A DNA stretch of 64,000 nucleotides, from contig JABSOW010000001.1 in NCBI GenBank assembly GCA_013215465.1, forward strand, positions 1 through 64,000. The letters are read 5' to 3'. Position numbers and translations under genes: made by a program. The number at the start of each line of letters is the position of its first letter. Position 1 is the stretch's first letter. This document shows, piece after piece, positions 27,125-36,690 of this stretch. The notes below the pieces were generated by a model. It did no database searches and was not told the origin of the DNA. It saw only the letters and a list, made by a program, of their open reading frames with translations. The stretch is from Colwellia sp. (GTDB lineage Bacteria; Pseudomonadota; Gammaproteobacteria; Enterobacterales; Alteromonadaceae).

Positions 27125-27703
27125 TTAAGCAGTAATAACATCAACTAGACTTGATTTTACTAATGACGTTTGTACCGTTTTAAGCCAAGCGTCAACATTC
27201 ATATTTATCCGCTTATTAAGCACTGTGGGTACTTGCTGATGATTATGTTTTTCTTGGCAAGTTAAGCTAGTGTTACTTAAAATATTAGTGGCAATATATT
27301 GCTTATTATCACGAAAAGTTAACGGCTTGGGTGACAAGGCATTACTTAATTGAATTGACACAAGATCATTATCAGCAATCAATTGACTTTGGTTGTATTG
27401 ATTAATTTGTTCAACATCTTTCAACGCTAACGGCGCTTGCTCAGGTAAGTCAAAATGCTTTCTTAAGACTTGGTTGGTCTGTATTGATTGTTCAACTGCG
27501 CTAACATCTACTTGCGGTAATATAAATTGGCTATGCTCCCTAACATCATCACACAGCATTGCTAACATCAAAGAAAAATCGGCACGTCTTGCTTGATGAA
27601 CGCTTTCATTTAGCTGTTCACCTAATTGCAGTTCATGCAACAATATCGCTGAATTGGGCGCTATATTATTGTCAGGTATGTTGTTAGCAGCATTAACAGC
27701 CAA
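27125..27703 (-). CDS. VC2046/SO_2500-family protein
   Basis: A 192-residue soluble protein resembling the Vibrio/Shewanella family named after VC2046 and SO_2500. The conserved opening is LQLGEQLNESVHQARRADFS, then LMLAMLCDDVREHSQF. No known domain or catalytic motif is visible beyond that, and the function is unknown. The assignment is from memory of that opening. It is monocistronic and convergent with the YchJ-type gene. Confidence 0.6.
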   Translation of the reverse strand: MAVNAANNIPDNNIAPNSAILLHELQLGEQLNESVHQARRADFSLMLAMLCDDVREHSQFILPQVDVSAVEQSIQTNQVLRKHFDLPEQAPLALKDVEQINQYNQSQLIADNDLVSIQLSNALSPKPLTFRDNKQYIATNILSNTSLTCQEKHNHQQVPTVLNKRINMNVDAWLKTVQTSLVKSSLVDVITA

Positions 27704-27798
27704 TGGATTACTCTCTTTCTCGCAAAATTATCGTAAATATATGCTAGTAAAGAGGTTATCGACTGAAGTTATTAAAACTTAACAATTAATTGCTAATA

Positions 27799-28062
27799 AT
27801 ACCAATTGAAGTAATGAATTGATCATTCAGCGAAAATTAAAAGGTATAGAGGCAAGGCATTGATTGAAGCGAATGGTTTTTCCCTTGTCAAAATCAATAA
27901 CGCAGCATATAAACCTTTTAAACTCGCCCTTGGGAGCTTGTCAGGAAAGTGATAACGTCACAAATTTGTTTGATATAGAGTTACTATATACGCACAAATT
28001 TTGCTTGTTCTAACTTCCCTGACACAGCTCTGAATTGATTCATTCATTATTTTATTTGGTAT
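27799..28062. repeat. MITE-like element with ATACCAA / TTGGTAT ends
   Basis: The 264-bp intergenic unit starts ATACCAATTGAAGTAATGAA and ends TCATTATTTTATTTGGTAT. The terminal 7 bases are inverted repeats, and the subterminal regions also pair imperfectly (AATGAATTGATCATTCAG with CTGAATTGATTCATTCATT). There is no coding capacity. It lies between two minus-strand genes. A non-autonomous mobile element or a large palindromic repeat fits. Confidence 0.6.
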
Positions 28063-28072
28063 AAGTAAAAAA

Positions 28073-28645
28073 TTATTTAAATGTTTGATTGAACCAGTCA
28101 TCAATAGATTCAAATAATTCAGCCGTTGCTTTACGGCTAGGATCTAGCAATTCATCACTGGTTTGCTCAAGGCTACTTAATACCTCTGAACTTGTCTCTT
28201 TTATACTCTGCCACGCTTCATTGGCAAAGTGGGCTGAGTCTTGTTTACCCTGCTCAAGACAAGCATTCATATTAAACTGTTTATCGGTATCAAATAAGAT
28301 ATTCGCGTCTGCATTGAGTACTTGTTTATCTTCACAATACTGGCTTATTTCTAAATAAGTTAATGTGCCTATTACCGCTACGGTACCTATTGTGGCCGCA
28401 GACACCGCGGTAACGGCAATTTTTTTACCTGAACGTTGAATAAAACGCTTCGATATATTGGCACTTTTAGCTTGGTGTCGGTGCTGCATTTTTTGCACAA
28501 TTTTTTTAGAATGCGTTAAGCCCTTTAAGCTTTCAATAGGTAAAACTGCATAGCCAAAGAATGTTAATAAGCTAGTTAAAAAAAACTTAAAGACAATAAC
28601 ACCAGTAATGATCGTTACCATTAGTGTTGAAATAACTGCTTTCAT
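28073..28645 (-). CDS. Hypothetical membrane protein, 190 residues
   Basis: Family not recognised. It has a hydrophobic N-terminus (STLMVTIITGVIVFKFFLTS, about 6-25), a basic stretch, and a second membrane segment near 78-97 (AVSAATIGTVAVIGTLTYLE), followed by a hydrophilic, helical, acidic C-terminal domain with two Cys (EISQYCEDK; MNACLEQGK) that could form a disulfide if periplasmic. It precedes the VC2046-type gene on the same strand, separated by the repeat element, so co-transcription is possible but unproven. Confidence 0.5.
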   Translation of the reverse strand: MKAVISTLMVTIITGVIVFKFFLTSLLTFFGYAVLPIESLKGLTHSKKIVQKMQHRHQAKSANISKRFIQRSGKKIAVTAVSAATIGTVAVIGTLTYLEISQYCEDKQVLNADANILFDTDKQFNMNACLEQGKQDSAHFANEAWQSIKETSSEVLSSLEQTSDELLDPSRKATAELFESIDDWFNQTFK

Positions 28646-28794
28646 CAGTATTCCTTGTAGCTTGCTTATTTATACCAATCAATAAAAATTATGACATAAC
28701 TTGGAGGGATAGCAGGGGTTCAATCATAATATATACCGTTAGCCTAAAATGGCATACCAATAATTTATTAGGTAGCAATGATAAAGACGCTAAT

Positions 28795-28830
28795 GGTAAC
28801 TGAACTAGCGCCTTCTATTTATCAGTTACC
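28795..28830. terminator. Hairpin overlapping the nhaC stop codon
   Basis: Stem GGTAACTGA / TCAGTTACC with an 18-base loop, beginning within the stop of the minus-strand antiporter gene. Confidence 0.55.
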
Positions 28831-30220
28831 CCACCATAAAATAACTGGCAATAAAGTATGCAATAAGCGCTAAACCACCACCAAAAAGAGAGTAAGGCAA
28901 CTGTGTTTTAACATGCTCAAGTAGGTCACAGCCCGACGCAATAGCAGAAACACAGGTAGTATCAGAGATGGGTGAGCAGTGATCACCAAAAACCCCACCC
29001 CCTAAAATAGCAGCAATAACTAACGACGGAGGTAATCCTAATGAGGTTATTAACGGCACGCCAATAGGAATTAATATGGCAAAAGTGCCCCATGAGGTGC
29101 CAGTACTAAAAGAGATAATACCGCCAACAATAAATAACATCGGCACCACAAAAATAAGGGGTAAATTTTCACCAACAAAACTGGCAATATAAAGACCAGT
29201 ACCTAACTCTTGTAAACTTGAACCCAAGGTAAGAGAAAACAAGACGATGGTCACTAAAGGCAATAACTCAGACAAGCCTTCAAAACCCACCTCAACCAGT
29301 TCTTTATGAGTATATCGTTTGGCAGAAAGCAGTAAAAAATACGCAACCACTAAAGCAAAACAAGTGGCATAAAGTACGGATTGGCCACCACTACCTTGAG
29401 TAATATCGCCATCACCTGTCCAGAACATAAAAAAGAACATGCCACCAATCATGCTTAATAACGGTACTAACATAAAACGCGCTTTAGTCGGTTTAACTAA
29501 TTCTTCTTTTAAATACCCGTTCTCTGGCTCTTCTTGCTTATGTAGCGCTAATTCTGCTTGCTTCATTGGACCATGAACTTTGTCAGTTATTACCGTATAA
29601 GCCACCATTAAAAGCGCAATTATCGCATAAAAATTATAAGGAATAGTGCCCCATAAAATTAACATCGACGATTCGCCCAAATCATAATTACTCAGTAAGC
29701 CCAGCACATAAGCTCCCCAACCATTTAGTAGTACCAAAATACACACAGGCGCAGAGGTGCTATCAATCATAAAAGCAAGACGAGCACGACTCATTTTAAA
29801 TTTATCAAATAAGTCACGAGATAAAATACCTGCCGTGAGCACACTTAAATTAGATTCAATAAAAATGACCATACCGGTAAACATGGTGACAAAGCCAACT
29901 TGGCGTTTACTTTTTGCAATCCCTTTGCTTACTAATTTATTCACCATGGCTGTTACCCCACCTGAATTTCTAACATAAGCGAGCAATGCACCAATAAGTA
30001 AGCTGAATATCAATAACCGAGTATTACCCGGTGAACTAAATACCGTGATAATACGTTCAATAAAGCCAATAAAAGCGTAGAAAATAACATTCGAATGATG
30101 TTGGTAGGCTAACAATAATTCAGAGCTAAACACCGCCATTAGCAAAGCAAGAATGACTTCTTTTCGCCATAACACCACGACGATTGCCACAACGGGAGGC
30201 AGTACCGACAACCATTCCAT
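28826..30220 (-). CDS. NhaC-family Na+/H+ antiporter
   Basis: A 464-residue inner-membrane antiporter with about 11-12 membrane segments. Diagnostic blocks are SLLIGALLAYVRNSGGVTAM, TFSTGTSWGTFAI-like (FSTGTSWGTFAILIPIGVPL) and GDHCSPISDTTCVSA, the last being the typical NhaC C-terminal signature. It exchanges Na+ for H+, or, in some relatives, a metabolite for a cation. It is single and separate from the two amino-acid-cluster paralogues at 46710 and 50795, to which it is only distantly similar. An upstream gap of 230 bases holds its promoter. Confidence 0.85.
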   Translation of the reverse strand: MEWLSVLPPVVAIVVVLWRKEVILALLMAVFSSELLLAYQHHSNVIFYAFIGFIERIITVFSSPGNTRLLIFSLLIGALLAYVRNSGGVTAMVNKLVSKGIAKSKRQVGFVTMFTGMVIFIESNLSVLTAGILSRDLFDKFKMSRARLAFMIDSTSAPVCILVLLNGWGAYVLGLLSNYDLGESSMLILWGTIPYNFYAIIALLMVAYTVITDKVHGPMKQAELALHKQEEPENGYLKEELVKPTKARFMLVPLLSMIGGMFFFMFWTGDGDITQGSGGQSVLYATCFALVVAYFLLLSAKRYTHKELVEVGFEGLSELLPLVTIVLFSLTLGSSLQELGTGLYIASFVGENLPLIFVVPMLFIVGGIISFSTGTSWGTFAILIPIGVPLITSLGLPPSLVIAAILGGGVFGDHCSPISDTTCVSAIASGCDLLEHVKTQLPYSLFGGGLALIAYFIASYFMVG

Positions 30221-30453
30221 AAACTACACCTTTATTATTATAAAAAACTGAAACAGTGTGGCAAATACAAATAGAATATTCAAGCTTATACAAGCATTAA
30301 GAAATTATTTATTGTTGTAATATATCCATTATTGAATCAACACAGACATAAACCGTTAGGAATACCTTGCCTTTAAGGTAATCATATTTAAATTTATCTC
30401 GACAGTACAAATAGTTTATCTACAATACTTGCACAACTCATTGTTAGAAAAAT

Positions 30454-30627
30454 ATGATGTCAAAAACTACCATTACCTTTGAACTTGAAAAACAAAACAA
30501 AAATAGCGTTAGATATAAAGAAGTCCCCAAAGATGGCATGCCGCCTATTTTAGGTGCTATTTATGTACAAAAATGGTTTGCCGGCAACAGTAAAACTATT
30601 GAGGTGACTATTGAGAAAAAAGCGTAA
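30454..30627 (+). CDS. Small 57-residue hypothetical protein
   Basis: This short frame starts with ATG ATG (MMSKTTITFELEKQNKNSVR) and ends at TAA at 30625-30627. Residues GMPPILGAIYVQKWFAGN then KTIEVTIEKK suggest a compact all-beta fold. I believe similar small proteins occur in marine gammaproteobacteria, annotated as hypothetical. AGAAAA, but no strong Shine-Dalgarno, precedes the start. It is divergent from the antiporter gene. Confidence 0.55.
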   Translation: MMSKTTITFELEKQNKNSVRYKEVPKDGMPPILGAIYVQKWFAGNSKTIEVTIEKKA

Positions 30628-30743
30628 GATATTGGTTGAACGAGATAACCGAGCAGTATTTCAGCTAATGAGTTAGTTTTTTAGAGCCCTTTTTACCTAG
30701 TTTTCTTTGAGAACAGTTCAGACTTTCTATTTTGATTAATCCA

Positions 30744-31502
30744 TCAGCTACTGCTTTCAAATAACAACTTAAAGGCAATCGCCAATGTCATCAGCACAAT
30801 AACGGGCTTGATCAAAGCCGTGCCACGGTGAATCACTAAATTTGAACCCAGACGCGCGCCTACTACCTGTGAGGCAGCCATAGCAATAGCCAAGCCCCAG
30901 ACAAGATGTCCACCCCACAAAAAAATAATCATGGATGTGGTATTAACGGTCAACACCAAGGGCTTGGTGAAAGCCGTGGCTTTACGCATGTTAAAGCCAC
31001 GTAATGAAGCAAAGGAAACGGCGAAAAAAGAGCCCATACCCGGTCCAAAAAAACCACCATACAGCCCGATACCGCCACCGATAACTGGCGCAAAAATATT
31101 CGCTGATATTTTCGGGGGTAAATCTTCATCGGCTAGCGTTGGGGAGATCAACATATAAAGCGCCAAGACGATCAGCAGATAAGGCATCATTAGCGTTAAA
31201 TAGTCAGTGGATATCTGCTGCACCAAGCAAGTGCCTAGCACCGACCCAACAAAGGCATAACACATTGCCGGCAGTAAGACGCGCAAATCAATATAACCCT
31301 TGCGCAAGAAATTAATCGTTGACGATAGCGTGCCAAAAACACTTTGAAATTTATTAGTCGCTAAGGCGCTAAGCGGAGGCAAGCCAGCCCACAGCAAAAC
31401 GGGTAAGACAATAGCGCCACCTGCTCCGGCAATAGAACTGATAAAGCCGGCAATAAAGGCCACGACAATCAAGCCGATAAAAAGTGTCAGTGATAAGTCG
31501 AT
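30744..31502 (-). CDS. TSUP (TauE/SafE)-family anion exporter with apparent ATC start
   Basis: An inner-membrane permease of about 250 residues with eight hydrophobic segments. Its N-terminal GFISSIAGAGGAIVLPVLLW and the later GGIGLYGGFFGPGMGSFFAV are the two repeated TSUP signatures. The family exports sulfite, sulfoacetate and other small anions. No ATG, GTG or TTG lies near the ribosome site AGGAG; 6 bases after it comes ATC GAC TTA TCA, and the translation from there (xDLSLTLFIGLIVVAF) reads like a normal TSUP start. The next start, a TTG at 31472, has no ribosome site. It is single. Confidence 0.8.
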   Translation of the reverse strand: MDLSLTLFIGLIVVAFIAGFISSIAGAGGAIVLPVLLWAGLPPLSALATNKFQSVFGTLSSTINFLRKGYIDLRVLLPAMCYAFVGSVLGTCLVQQISTDYLTLMMPYLLIVLALYMLISPTLADEDLPPKISANIFAPVIGGGIGLYGGFFGPGMGSFFAVSFASLRGFNMRKATAFTKPLVLTVNTTSMIIFLWGGHLVWGLAIAMAASQVVGARLGSNLVIHRGTALIKPVIVLMTLAIAFKLLFESSS

Positions 31503-31690
31503 TTTTCTCTCCTAGTTAAATCAGTTCAAATAAGCGCTGCGTACGCAACGTGACAGACAATGATAATACCTTGCATCAGCCCACTAATCAGATTTTTCTG
31601 TCCTGAACATACGACATTAAGTTAGCAGTATTATAAAAGTCACGTATAATGTGATGCAGATAAATTAATCCCCTTAAATGTCACTTTTTT

Positions 31691-32197
31691 ATGTCAACAT
31701 CTTTAAATTACCTATCAGCTTATTCACCAACAGTACAAAACCAAGTACAACAGATGCTTGATAAAAACACCTTAGAAAAATATTTACTGAATAAATATCC
31801 AAGCGTTCATAATGTGACTAACGATAAAAGCTTACGTTGTTATGTTATGGACATTAAAAATCAATATTTGAAAAAATCGTCACCACTAAGCCAGATAAAG
31901 TTTGATGATAAAATTCATGTAATCAACAACGCTTTGGGCTTACATACTTATGTATCTCGCGTGCAAGGCAACAAACTGAAAAGTAAAAATGAAATTCGCA
32001 TTGGCAGTTTATTTAAAAAAACACCTGAGCCTTTTTTATCCATGATTGCAGTGCACGAGTTAGCGCACTTAAAAGAAAAAGACCATAACAAAGCTTTTTA
32101 CAAACTATGTCAATATATGATGAGTGACTACCATCAAGTAGAATTAGACTTACGCATTTACCTTACCCAAATAGATAAGTCAGGTGATATTTACTAA
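31691..32197 (+). CDS. YgjP-like (DUF45) zinc metallopeptidase
   Basis: A 168-residue cytoplasmic protein with the HExxH motif at 122-126 (VHELAHLKEKDHNKAF) and a third likely ligand, His132, in the KDH segment. This 'HELAH-L-x-x-x-x-H-x-x-x-F' arrangement is characteristic of YgjP/DUF45 metal-dependent hydrolases. The substrate is unknown. Start is the ATG at 31691. The scrap of a phosphatase-like gene follows it. Confidence 0.8.
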   Translation: MSTSLNYLSAYSPTVQNQVQQMLDKNTLEKYLLNKYPSVHNVTNDKSLRCYVMDIKNQYLKKSSPLSQIKFDDKIHVINNALGLHTYVSRVQGNKLKSKNEIRIGSLFKKTPEPFLSMIAVHELAHLKEKDHNKAFYKLCQYMMSDYHQVELDLRIYLTQIDKSGDIY

Positions 32198-32241
32198 CGC
32201 AACAACACTTGATAAGCAATTGAATTTACCCTTTAAATTGA

Positions 32242-32334
32242 CATTGCTATGGTGAAAACATCGCGGTTCATCAGCCAGAATTAATTATCGACAACTTTGA
32301 CGATTTGCTTAACGCTATATCAACCCTGCATTAG
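32242..32334 (+). pseudogene. C-terminal scrap of a HAD-type phosphatase gene
   Basis: A plus-strand frame directly after an in-frame TGA reads HCYGENIAVHQPELIIDNFD and DLLNAISTLH before a stop. The 'GYG-x-x ... P-x-x-IID-x-x-x-(D/E)LL' form is the usual end of phosphoglycolate-phosphatase-like HAD hydrolases. Only about 30 codons survive. Its last bases overlap the end of the minus-strand PhyH gene. Confidence 0.5.
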
Positions 32335-33113
32335 CCCTTTGATTTTAAGTGGAGTGTATTCATAAATAACCTTGGATCGTTAATTTTATCCAGCATGGAA
32401 ATATCTGGCAAACAATCATCATCAACATAGTCAACAAAATCGGCCGCCGAATCAAACACTAAGATATCTAACGCTAACCGATCCAATCCGTATAAACCAC
32501 GGTGGATCATATCAGCCGAAAAAACTAACAAGTCACCCGCGGCTAACTTAATTTTTTTACCGGTAGAGAGGTTTTCACTACTCACTCTGCCCTTTTCTTC
32601 TTGTCGTACATTAAATTCTTCATCACTATCCCAGCGTTTATGGGTTCCAGGAACCAGTTCCATGCCAAGCTCGTCAAATAAAGGCACTCGAAGGTGTAAT
32701 ACTTGAGTGTCATGAATGACTTTTTTTTGCATCTCAATGTCATGGTCATATTGACAGTCTCGGTGCCAGAAATCTTTTTGCTGAGGATTAACCGGGTTGA
32801 AAAATAATTGAGTATTCATAAAAGCGGGATTAGTGGGTATAACCGCATCAACAAGGTTCATTATTTTTTTTGAACTGATAAAATTAAAAAGCTTCACCCT
32901 ATTGTCGAATGTTAAGTACTGACTTCCGGTAACTAACGAAGAGTTGAAAGCTTCCTGCTGATAGAAATCAGCGTTATCTTCTTTCCACAATTGATGAAAT
33001 TTTAATACGACTTCTCTAAGTGATGAAATTTCAGCGGCACTAAAGTAATTTCTAATCACAACGTAACCTTGCTCGTTATAATTGCTATGCACCTGACTTC
33101 GATTGCTTACCAT
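32331..33113 (-). CDS. Phytanoyl-CoA dioxygenase (PhyH)-family protein
   Basis: A 260-residue Fe(II)/2-oxoglutarate-dependent oxygenase. The N-terminus NYNEQGYVVIRNYFSAAEIS is typical of PhyH proteins. The iron site is H-x-D at 117-119 (DFWHRDCQYDHD), with the distal His in SADMIHRGLYG near residue 203; the following Arg for 2-oxoglutarate is in LDRLALDIL. The family hydroxylates diverse small molecules, and the substrate here is unknown. Start is the ATG at 33113. Confidence 0.8.
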   Translation of the reverse strand: MVSNRSQVHSNYNEQGYVVIRNYFSAAEISSLREVVLKFHQLWKEDNADFYQQEAFNSSLVTGSQYLTFDNRVKLFNFISSKKIMNLVDAVIPTNPAFMNTQLFFNPVNPQQKDFWHRDCQYDHDIEMQKKVIHDTQVLHLRVPLFDELGMELVPGTHKRWDSDEEFNVRQEEKGRVSSENLSTGKKIKLAAGDLLVFSADMIHRGLYGLDRLALDILVFDSAADFVDYVDDDCLPDISMLDKINDPRLFMNTLHLKSKG

Positions 33114-33168
33114 TTACTACTATTACCTTCTTTTTAACTTTCTTATATAAAACAAAACGTGGCCAATT

Positions 33169-33858
33169 TTACTTGACCCCTTCTGGCAATAATTTTAACT
33201 GCTTTAAATTCAACTTAGCACGTAGTTTATTCATAAATAAAATATCTGGATCATTTTTATCTGTTAAGTAATTACTGTCTTTTTCAAGCCATAAAGGATG
33301 ATACCTAAAGGCTTGGTATTCACTGTGGCCTAATACGTATTCTATCTTATATTTAGCCGCTAAATACGTTATTAAAGCGGTATTAGCTGCTAATTGTTTT
33401 TCCGTCATTGGTAAGTTTTTACCATCAGCAATATTTTCAATACCAATCGCGGTATGGTTTAAACCAATAACGTGTCGCGCCATGGTTGTTTCTGGCAGTA
33501 ATTGATAAATAGAGCCGTCACGGTCAATAACAAATTGACTTGAAACATTAAGTGCACTCGCTGAGCTAATACTACTACGGTACGAAGGTAATAATGATGG
33601 ATGGAATGCCTTTAATGTCATTGCTAGTGTTGGCAGCACCGTCCAATGCACCACCACCATTTTAGGATCTATGGTCGGCGCATCTTTGACAATACCGTAA
33701 TGTTCTTCTAAGTATTCGAGTGACAATTGTTTACGTTGTTCATCCCAAATAATAGGGGCTTGTGTTATGTTCGGTTTTTTGATCAAAGCGTTATTAGAAC
33801 ATGCACTTAACATGGCAGCAACAAGCGTTATAGTGATAAGCATTACTAATTTTTTCAT
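33169..33858 (-). CDS. N-acetylmuramoyl-L-alanine amidase lipoprotein (Amidase_2)
   Basis: An AmpD-fold zinc amidase of 229 residues that cleaves muropeptides. The signal peptide ends in the lipobox LSAC with Cys20, so it is probably anchored to the inner face of the outer membrane, like AmiD. Zinc ligands fit His71 (MVVVHWTVLP), the His in LNHTAIGIEN and a C-terminal His or Asp (VLGHSEYQAF, RYHPLW). It may be read through into from the upstream TonB-receptor gene on the same strand, which ends 70 bases earlier. Confidence 0.85.
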   Translation of the reverse strand: MKKLVMLITITLVAAMLSACSNNALIKKPNITQAPIIWDEQRKQLSLEYLEEHYGIVKDAPTIDPKMVVVHWTVLPTLAMTLKAFHPSLLPSYRSSISSASALNVSSQFVIDRDGSIYQLLPETTMARHVIGLNHTAIGIENIADGKNLPMTEKQLAANTALITYLAAKYKIEYVLGHSEYQAFRYHPLWLEKDSNYLTDKNDPDILFMNKLRAKLNLKQLKLLPEGVK

Positions 33859-33927
33859 TTTGTTTATTCCTAATAATAAGAAAAGAGGATCAAATGATCC
33901 CCTTTAAAAATTAAATGCTAAGTTAAA

Positions 33928-36690
33928 TTAAAAACTTTGTTTGAAACTTACAAATAAAACTCGACCACGTATGTCATGAGTTGTTGCATCATAACCTGGA
34001 CGAACGTTCTCACCTAATGATGGTGGCGCTTGATCAAATAAATTATTCGCGCCAACACTTAAAGAGGTTTCGCCATAGTTCTGTGAAGCAAAGCTATATG
34101 AATATTTAACATCTATGGTGGTATGAGATGCTATTTCATCGTTTTCTTCTGATGTTAAGTCATTATCATAACTACTGATATAGCGAGCTGAGGTATAAAT
34201 TGCATGATTACCTAGGTTCCAAGATACACGAAAATTAGCGCGTAATTCTGGCATCGCTTTAAAAGCGTTAGCGCTATTATAACTACCTGCGCCATCAACC
34301 ACATCATCGCCATCAAATGCAACAATATCAAATTTGTTAACGTAAGTACTATCTAAACCAAAACTCATATTACCATAATCTGCTATATCTAAATCATAGT
34401 TAACACTGATATCTAAGCCCGATGTTTCTACTGAGCCGGTATTAACATAATTTAGGGTGATTTCTCTTAACTGACCTTCACCTGAACGGATTATTCTATC
34501 ATCTACCCTAGGAGTTCCACCCTCTGCAATGCCATCACATAAGTTATTAACGATACCGGTAGCACTTGAGTCTTGTGCAATTAAATCTTCATATTTAAAG
34601 CTCCATAAATCAGCTTTAATCATAAAGTTATCTGTTGGCTGGTAAACTAAGCCTAAATTCCAATTTTTTGCTTTACTAGGCTCTAAATCGTCAGTTCCCT
34701 TTGTTGTTAAGAAAACTAAGTTACTATCGCCGGCACCACAAACACCCACACCGCTTTCATAGGTTACTGAGTCGGTAATAAATTGCGCGCCAGAGGTAGT
34801 ACCTGTTTGTAAATTTGTTGGTGCTTGGAAAGAGGTACCATAGGAACTTCTCAAGGTTAGCTCGTCATTGATTGACCAAAGGACAGCTACTTTAGGATCT
34901 AACGTCGAGCCAACCGTGTCATAATCTTCATAACGAAGAGCCGTTTGTAGCTCAATATTTTCAGAAACGGGGATCAATAACTCAGAAAAAATAGCGTATA
35001 CATTGGTTTCTCCATCAATTGATGCATCCGGTGTAGAGCCCAAACCAAGCCCTTTAGCTGATAAACTATCAGGTGTGTAAGTATATTTTTCATAACGGTA
35101 CTGTGTACCGACAGCTAAACTTACTGTACCTGAATCAATATCAAACAACTCCCCCGAAGCTATTGCTTCAACTACCTGTTGTTCGCTATCGGTATTACTG
35201 GTTAAATCGTGAATAACATTCGCTAACGCTTGTGTACTATTGCCAGCAACCGAAGTTCCATCTTTAGGTGAAACTAAAGTAGGGTTTGAATGTGCGCTGC
35301 CAAAAGGATTAAATGCCCCCGCTAGTAAAGCATCATTAAAAGTAGTTTTAGATAAGCCTAATCTGGTTGTGCTTTCTTTGGTGCCAACAGCATAAACATA
35401 TGACGTGTCTATCGTCCATGTATCTGAAAGTTCTATTTCAGCACCGGTTACCACTCTGTGGTAATTGTACTCCATATCAATGTGGTTATTTAATCCACTT
35501 GGAGAATCGCCTGTGGTTGAATAACCAAATGGACGAGACTTACCTACAAGATCAGCACCTTGATGAATTGATGAATCCCAATTTTCAGCGCCAATATAGG
35601 TTAAGCCATCATTGGTGTCATTTTCTACGAAAAAGTTAAAGGGATGATCACCCGGAATATACATGCGTCCCCATTGAGCTAGACCATTAGAGTAGAATGG
35701 TGCGCCTAAAATCGCTTGGACTTTATTTCGAGAAAAACTAAATTCTCCATAAGCTCTAACTTTGTCTGTTACATCGTATTCAAATTCTGAGAATACCTGT
35801 AGACGGTTTTCATCAGGAATAATCGCTAATTGGTCAATAAAGCTTAAGCGACAAGAGCCTGATTTTAAGATTCCGCCAGCGGCTTCACAGTTTGGATCTG
35901 CGATAGCGGCACCTGATGTTACAATTTCTGCACCGCTTGTATCTGCAAGATAATAAGAACCGGGAGAGCCTGTTGATGATAAAAATTTAGATGCAGAGGG
36001 ATCTCCGTTACCACCAACTCGAGCATTAATAAAGTCGAAATCTGAACGGTAATTAACTGACTGCCCAGTTACAGTGGCATATATATTAACTGATCCTTTA
36101 TCACTTGCTGCACCAGCAACAAGATTAATATCATAAGCATCATTGGATGAACTTTGATAACGACCAGATAATTCTAAACCTTCAAAACCTTGACGAGTAA
36201 TAATATTTGCTACGCCAGCGACTGCTTGTGAACCGTATGTTGAAGAGGCGCCATCAGTAAGAAAGTCAATTCTTTCGATCATGGCAATTGGTAATTGATT
36301 AATGTCAAAAAACTGGTTTCCTAAGTTTGTAGCTGCGGGAGCAATACCAGCTCTTCTGCCGTTAATCAATGTTAGCGTAGAGCCTGGACCCAAACCTCGA
36401 ATATTAAATTGAGACGTACCACTTAAAGCAACATTTTCATTGGTAAACCTTGAACCAGAGTTGATGGTTAAATTATTCGCAATATCGATCATGTTCTGTG
36501 CGCCAGATTTTTCAATCATGTCTTTATCAAATACAGTAACAGGAGAGCTGCCTTCAAGATCGGCCCTCTTGATAAGAGATCCCGTAACTACTATTTTCTC
36601 AATCGATTCTGTTTCTTCAGCTTGTATTGTATGCGGGGTACTTAATGCTGCAACGATAGCAACATATAAAGACGCTTTTTTTAAATTCAT
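33928..36690 (-). CDS. TonB-dependent outer-membrane receptor
   Basis: This 920-residue receptor has a signal peptide (about 1-24), a TonB-box-like start (SIEKIVVTGSLIKRADLEGS), a plug domain with INGRRAGIAPA and IERIDFLTDGASSTYGSQAV, then a beta-barrel ending in aromatic residues (RVLFVSFKQSF). The long, Ser/Asn-rich loops and the 'R-G-L-G-x-x-x-T-L-x-L-I-N-G-R-R' motif mark the oar/peptide-type receptors abundant in marine Alteromonadales that take up peptides or other organic matter. Downstream are a lipoprotein amidase and PhyH gene on the same strand. Decayed pieces of a second copy lie at 37158-37503. Confidence 0.85.
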   Translation of the reverse strand: MNLKKASLYVAIVAALSTPHTIQAEETESIEKIVVTGSLIKRADLEGSSPVTVFDKDMIEKSGAQNMIDIANNLTINSGSRFTNENVALSGTSQFNIRGLGPGSTLTLINGRRAGIAPAATNLGNQFFDINQLPIAMIERIDFLTDGASSTYGSQAVAGVANIITRQGFEGLELSGRYQSSSNDAYDINLVAGAASDKGSVNIYATVTGQSVNYRSDFDFINARVGGNGDPSASKFLSSTGSPGSYYLADTSGAEIVTSGAAIADPNCEAAGGILKSGSCRLSFIDQLAIIPDENRLQVFSEFEYDVTDKVRAYGEFSFSRNKVQAILGAPFYSNGLAQWGRMYIPGDHPFNFFVENDTNDGLTYIGAENWDSSIHQGADLVGKSRPFGYSTTGDSPSGLNNHIDMEYNYHRVVTGAEIELSDTWTIDTSYVYAVGTKESTTRLGLSKTTFNDALLAGAFNPFGSAHSNPTLVSPKDGTSVAGNSTQALANVIHDLTSNTDSEQQVVEAIASGELFDIDSGTVSLAVGTQYRYEKYTYTPDSLSAKGLGLGSTPDASIDGETNVYAIFSELLIPVSENIELQTALRYEDYDTVGSTLDPKVAVLWSINDELTLRSSYGTSFQAPTNLQTGTTSGAQFITDSVTYESGVGVCGAGDSNLVFLTTKGTDDLEPSKAKNWNLGLVYQPTDNFMIKADLWSFKYEDLIAQDSSATGIVNNLCDGIAEGGTPRVDDRIIRSGEGQLREITLNYVNTGSVETSGLDISVNYDLDIADYGNMSFGLDSTYVNKFDIVAFDGDDVVDGAGSYNSANAFKAMPELRANFRVSWNLGNHAIYTSARYISSYDNDLTSEENDEIASHTTIDVKYSYSFASQNYGETSLSVGANNLFDQAPPSLGENVRPGYDATTHDIRGRVLFVSFKQSF

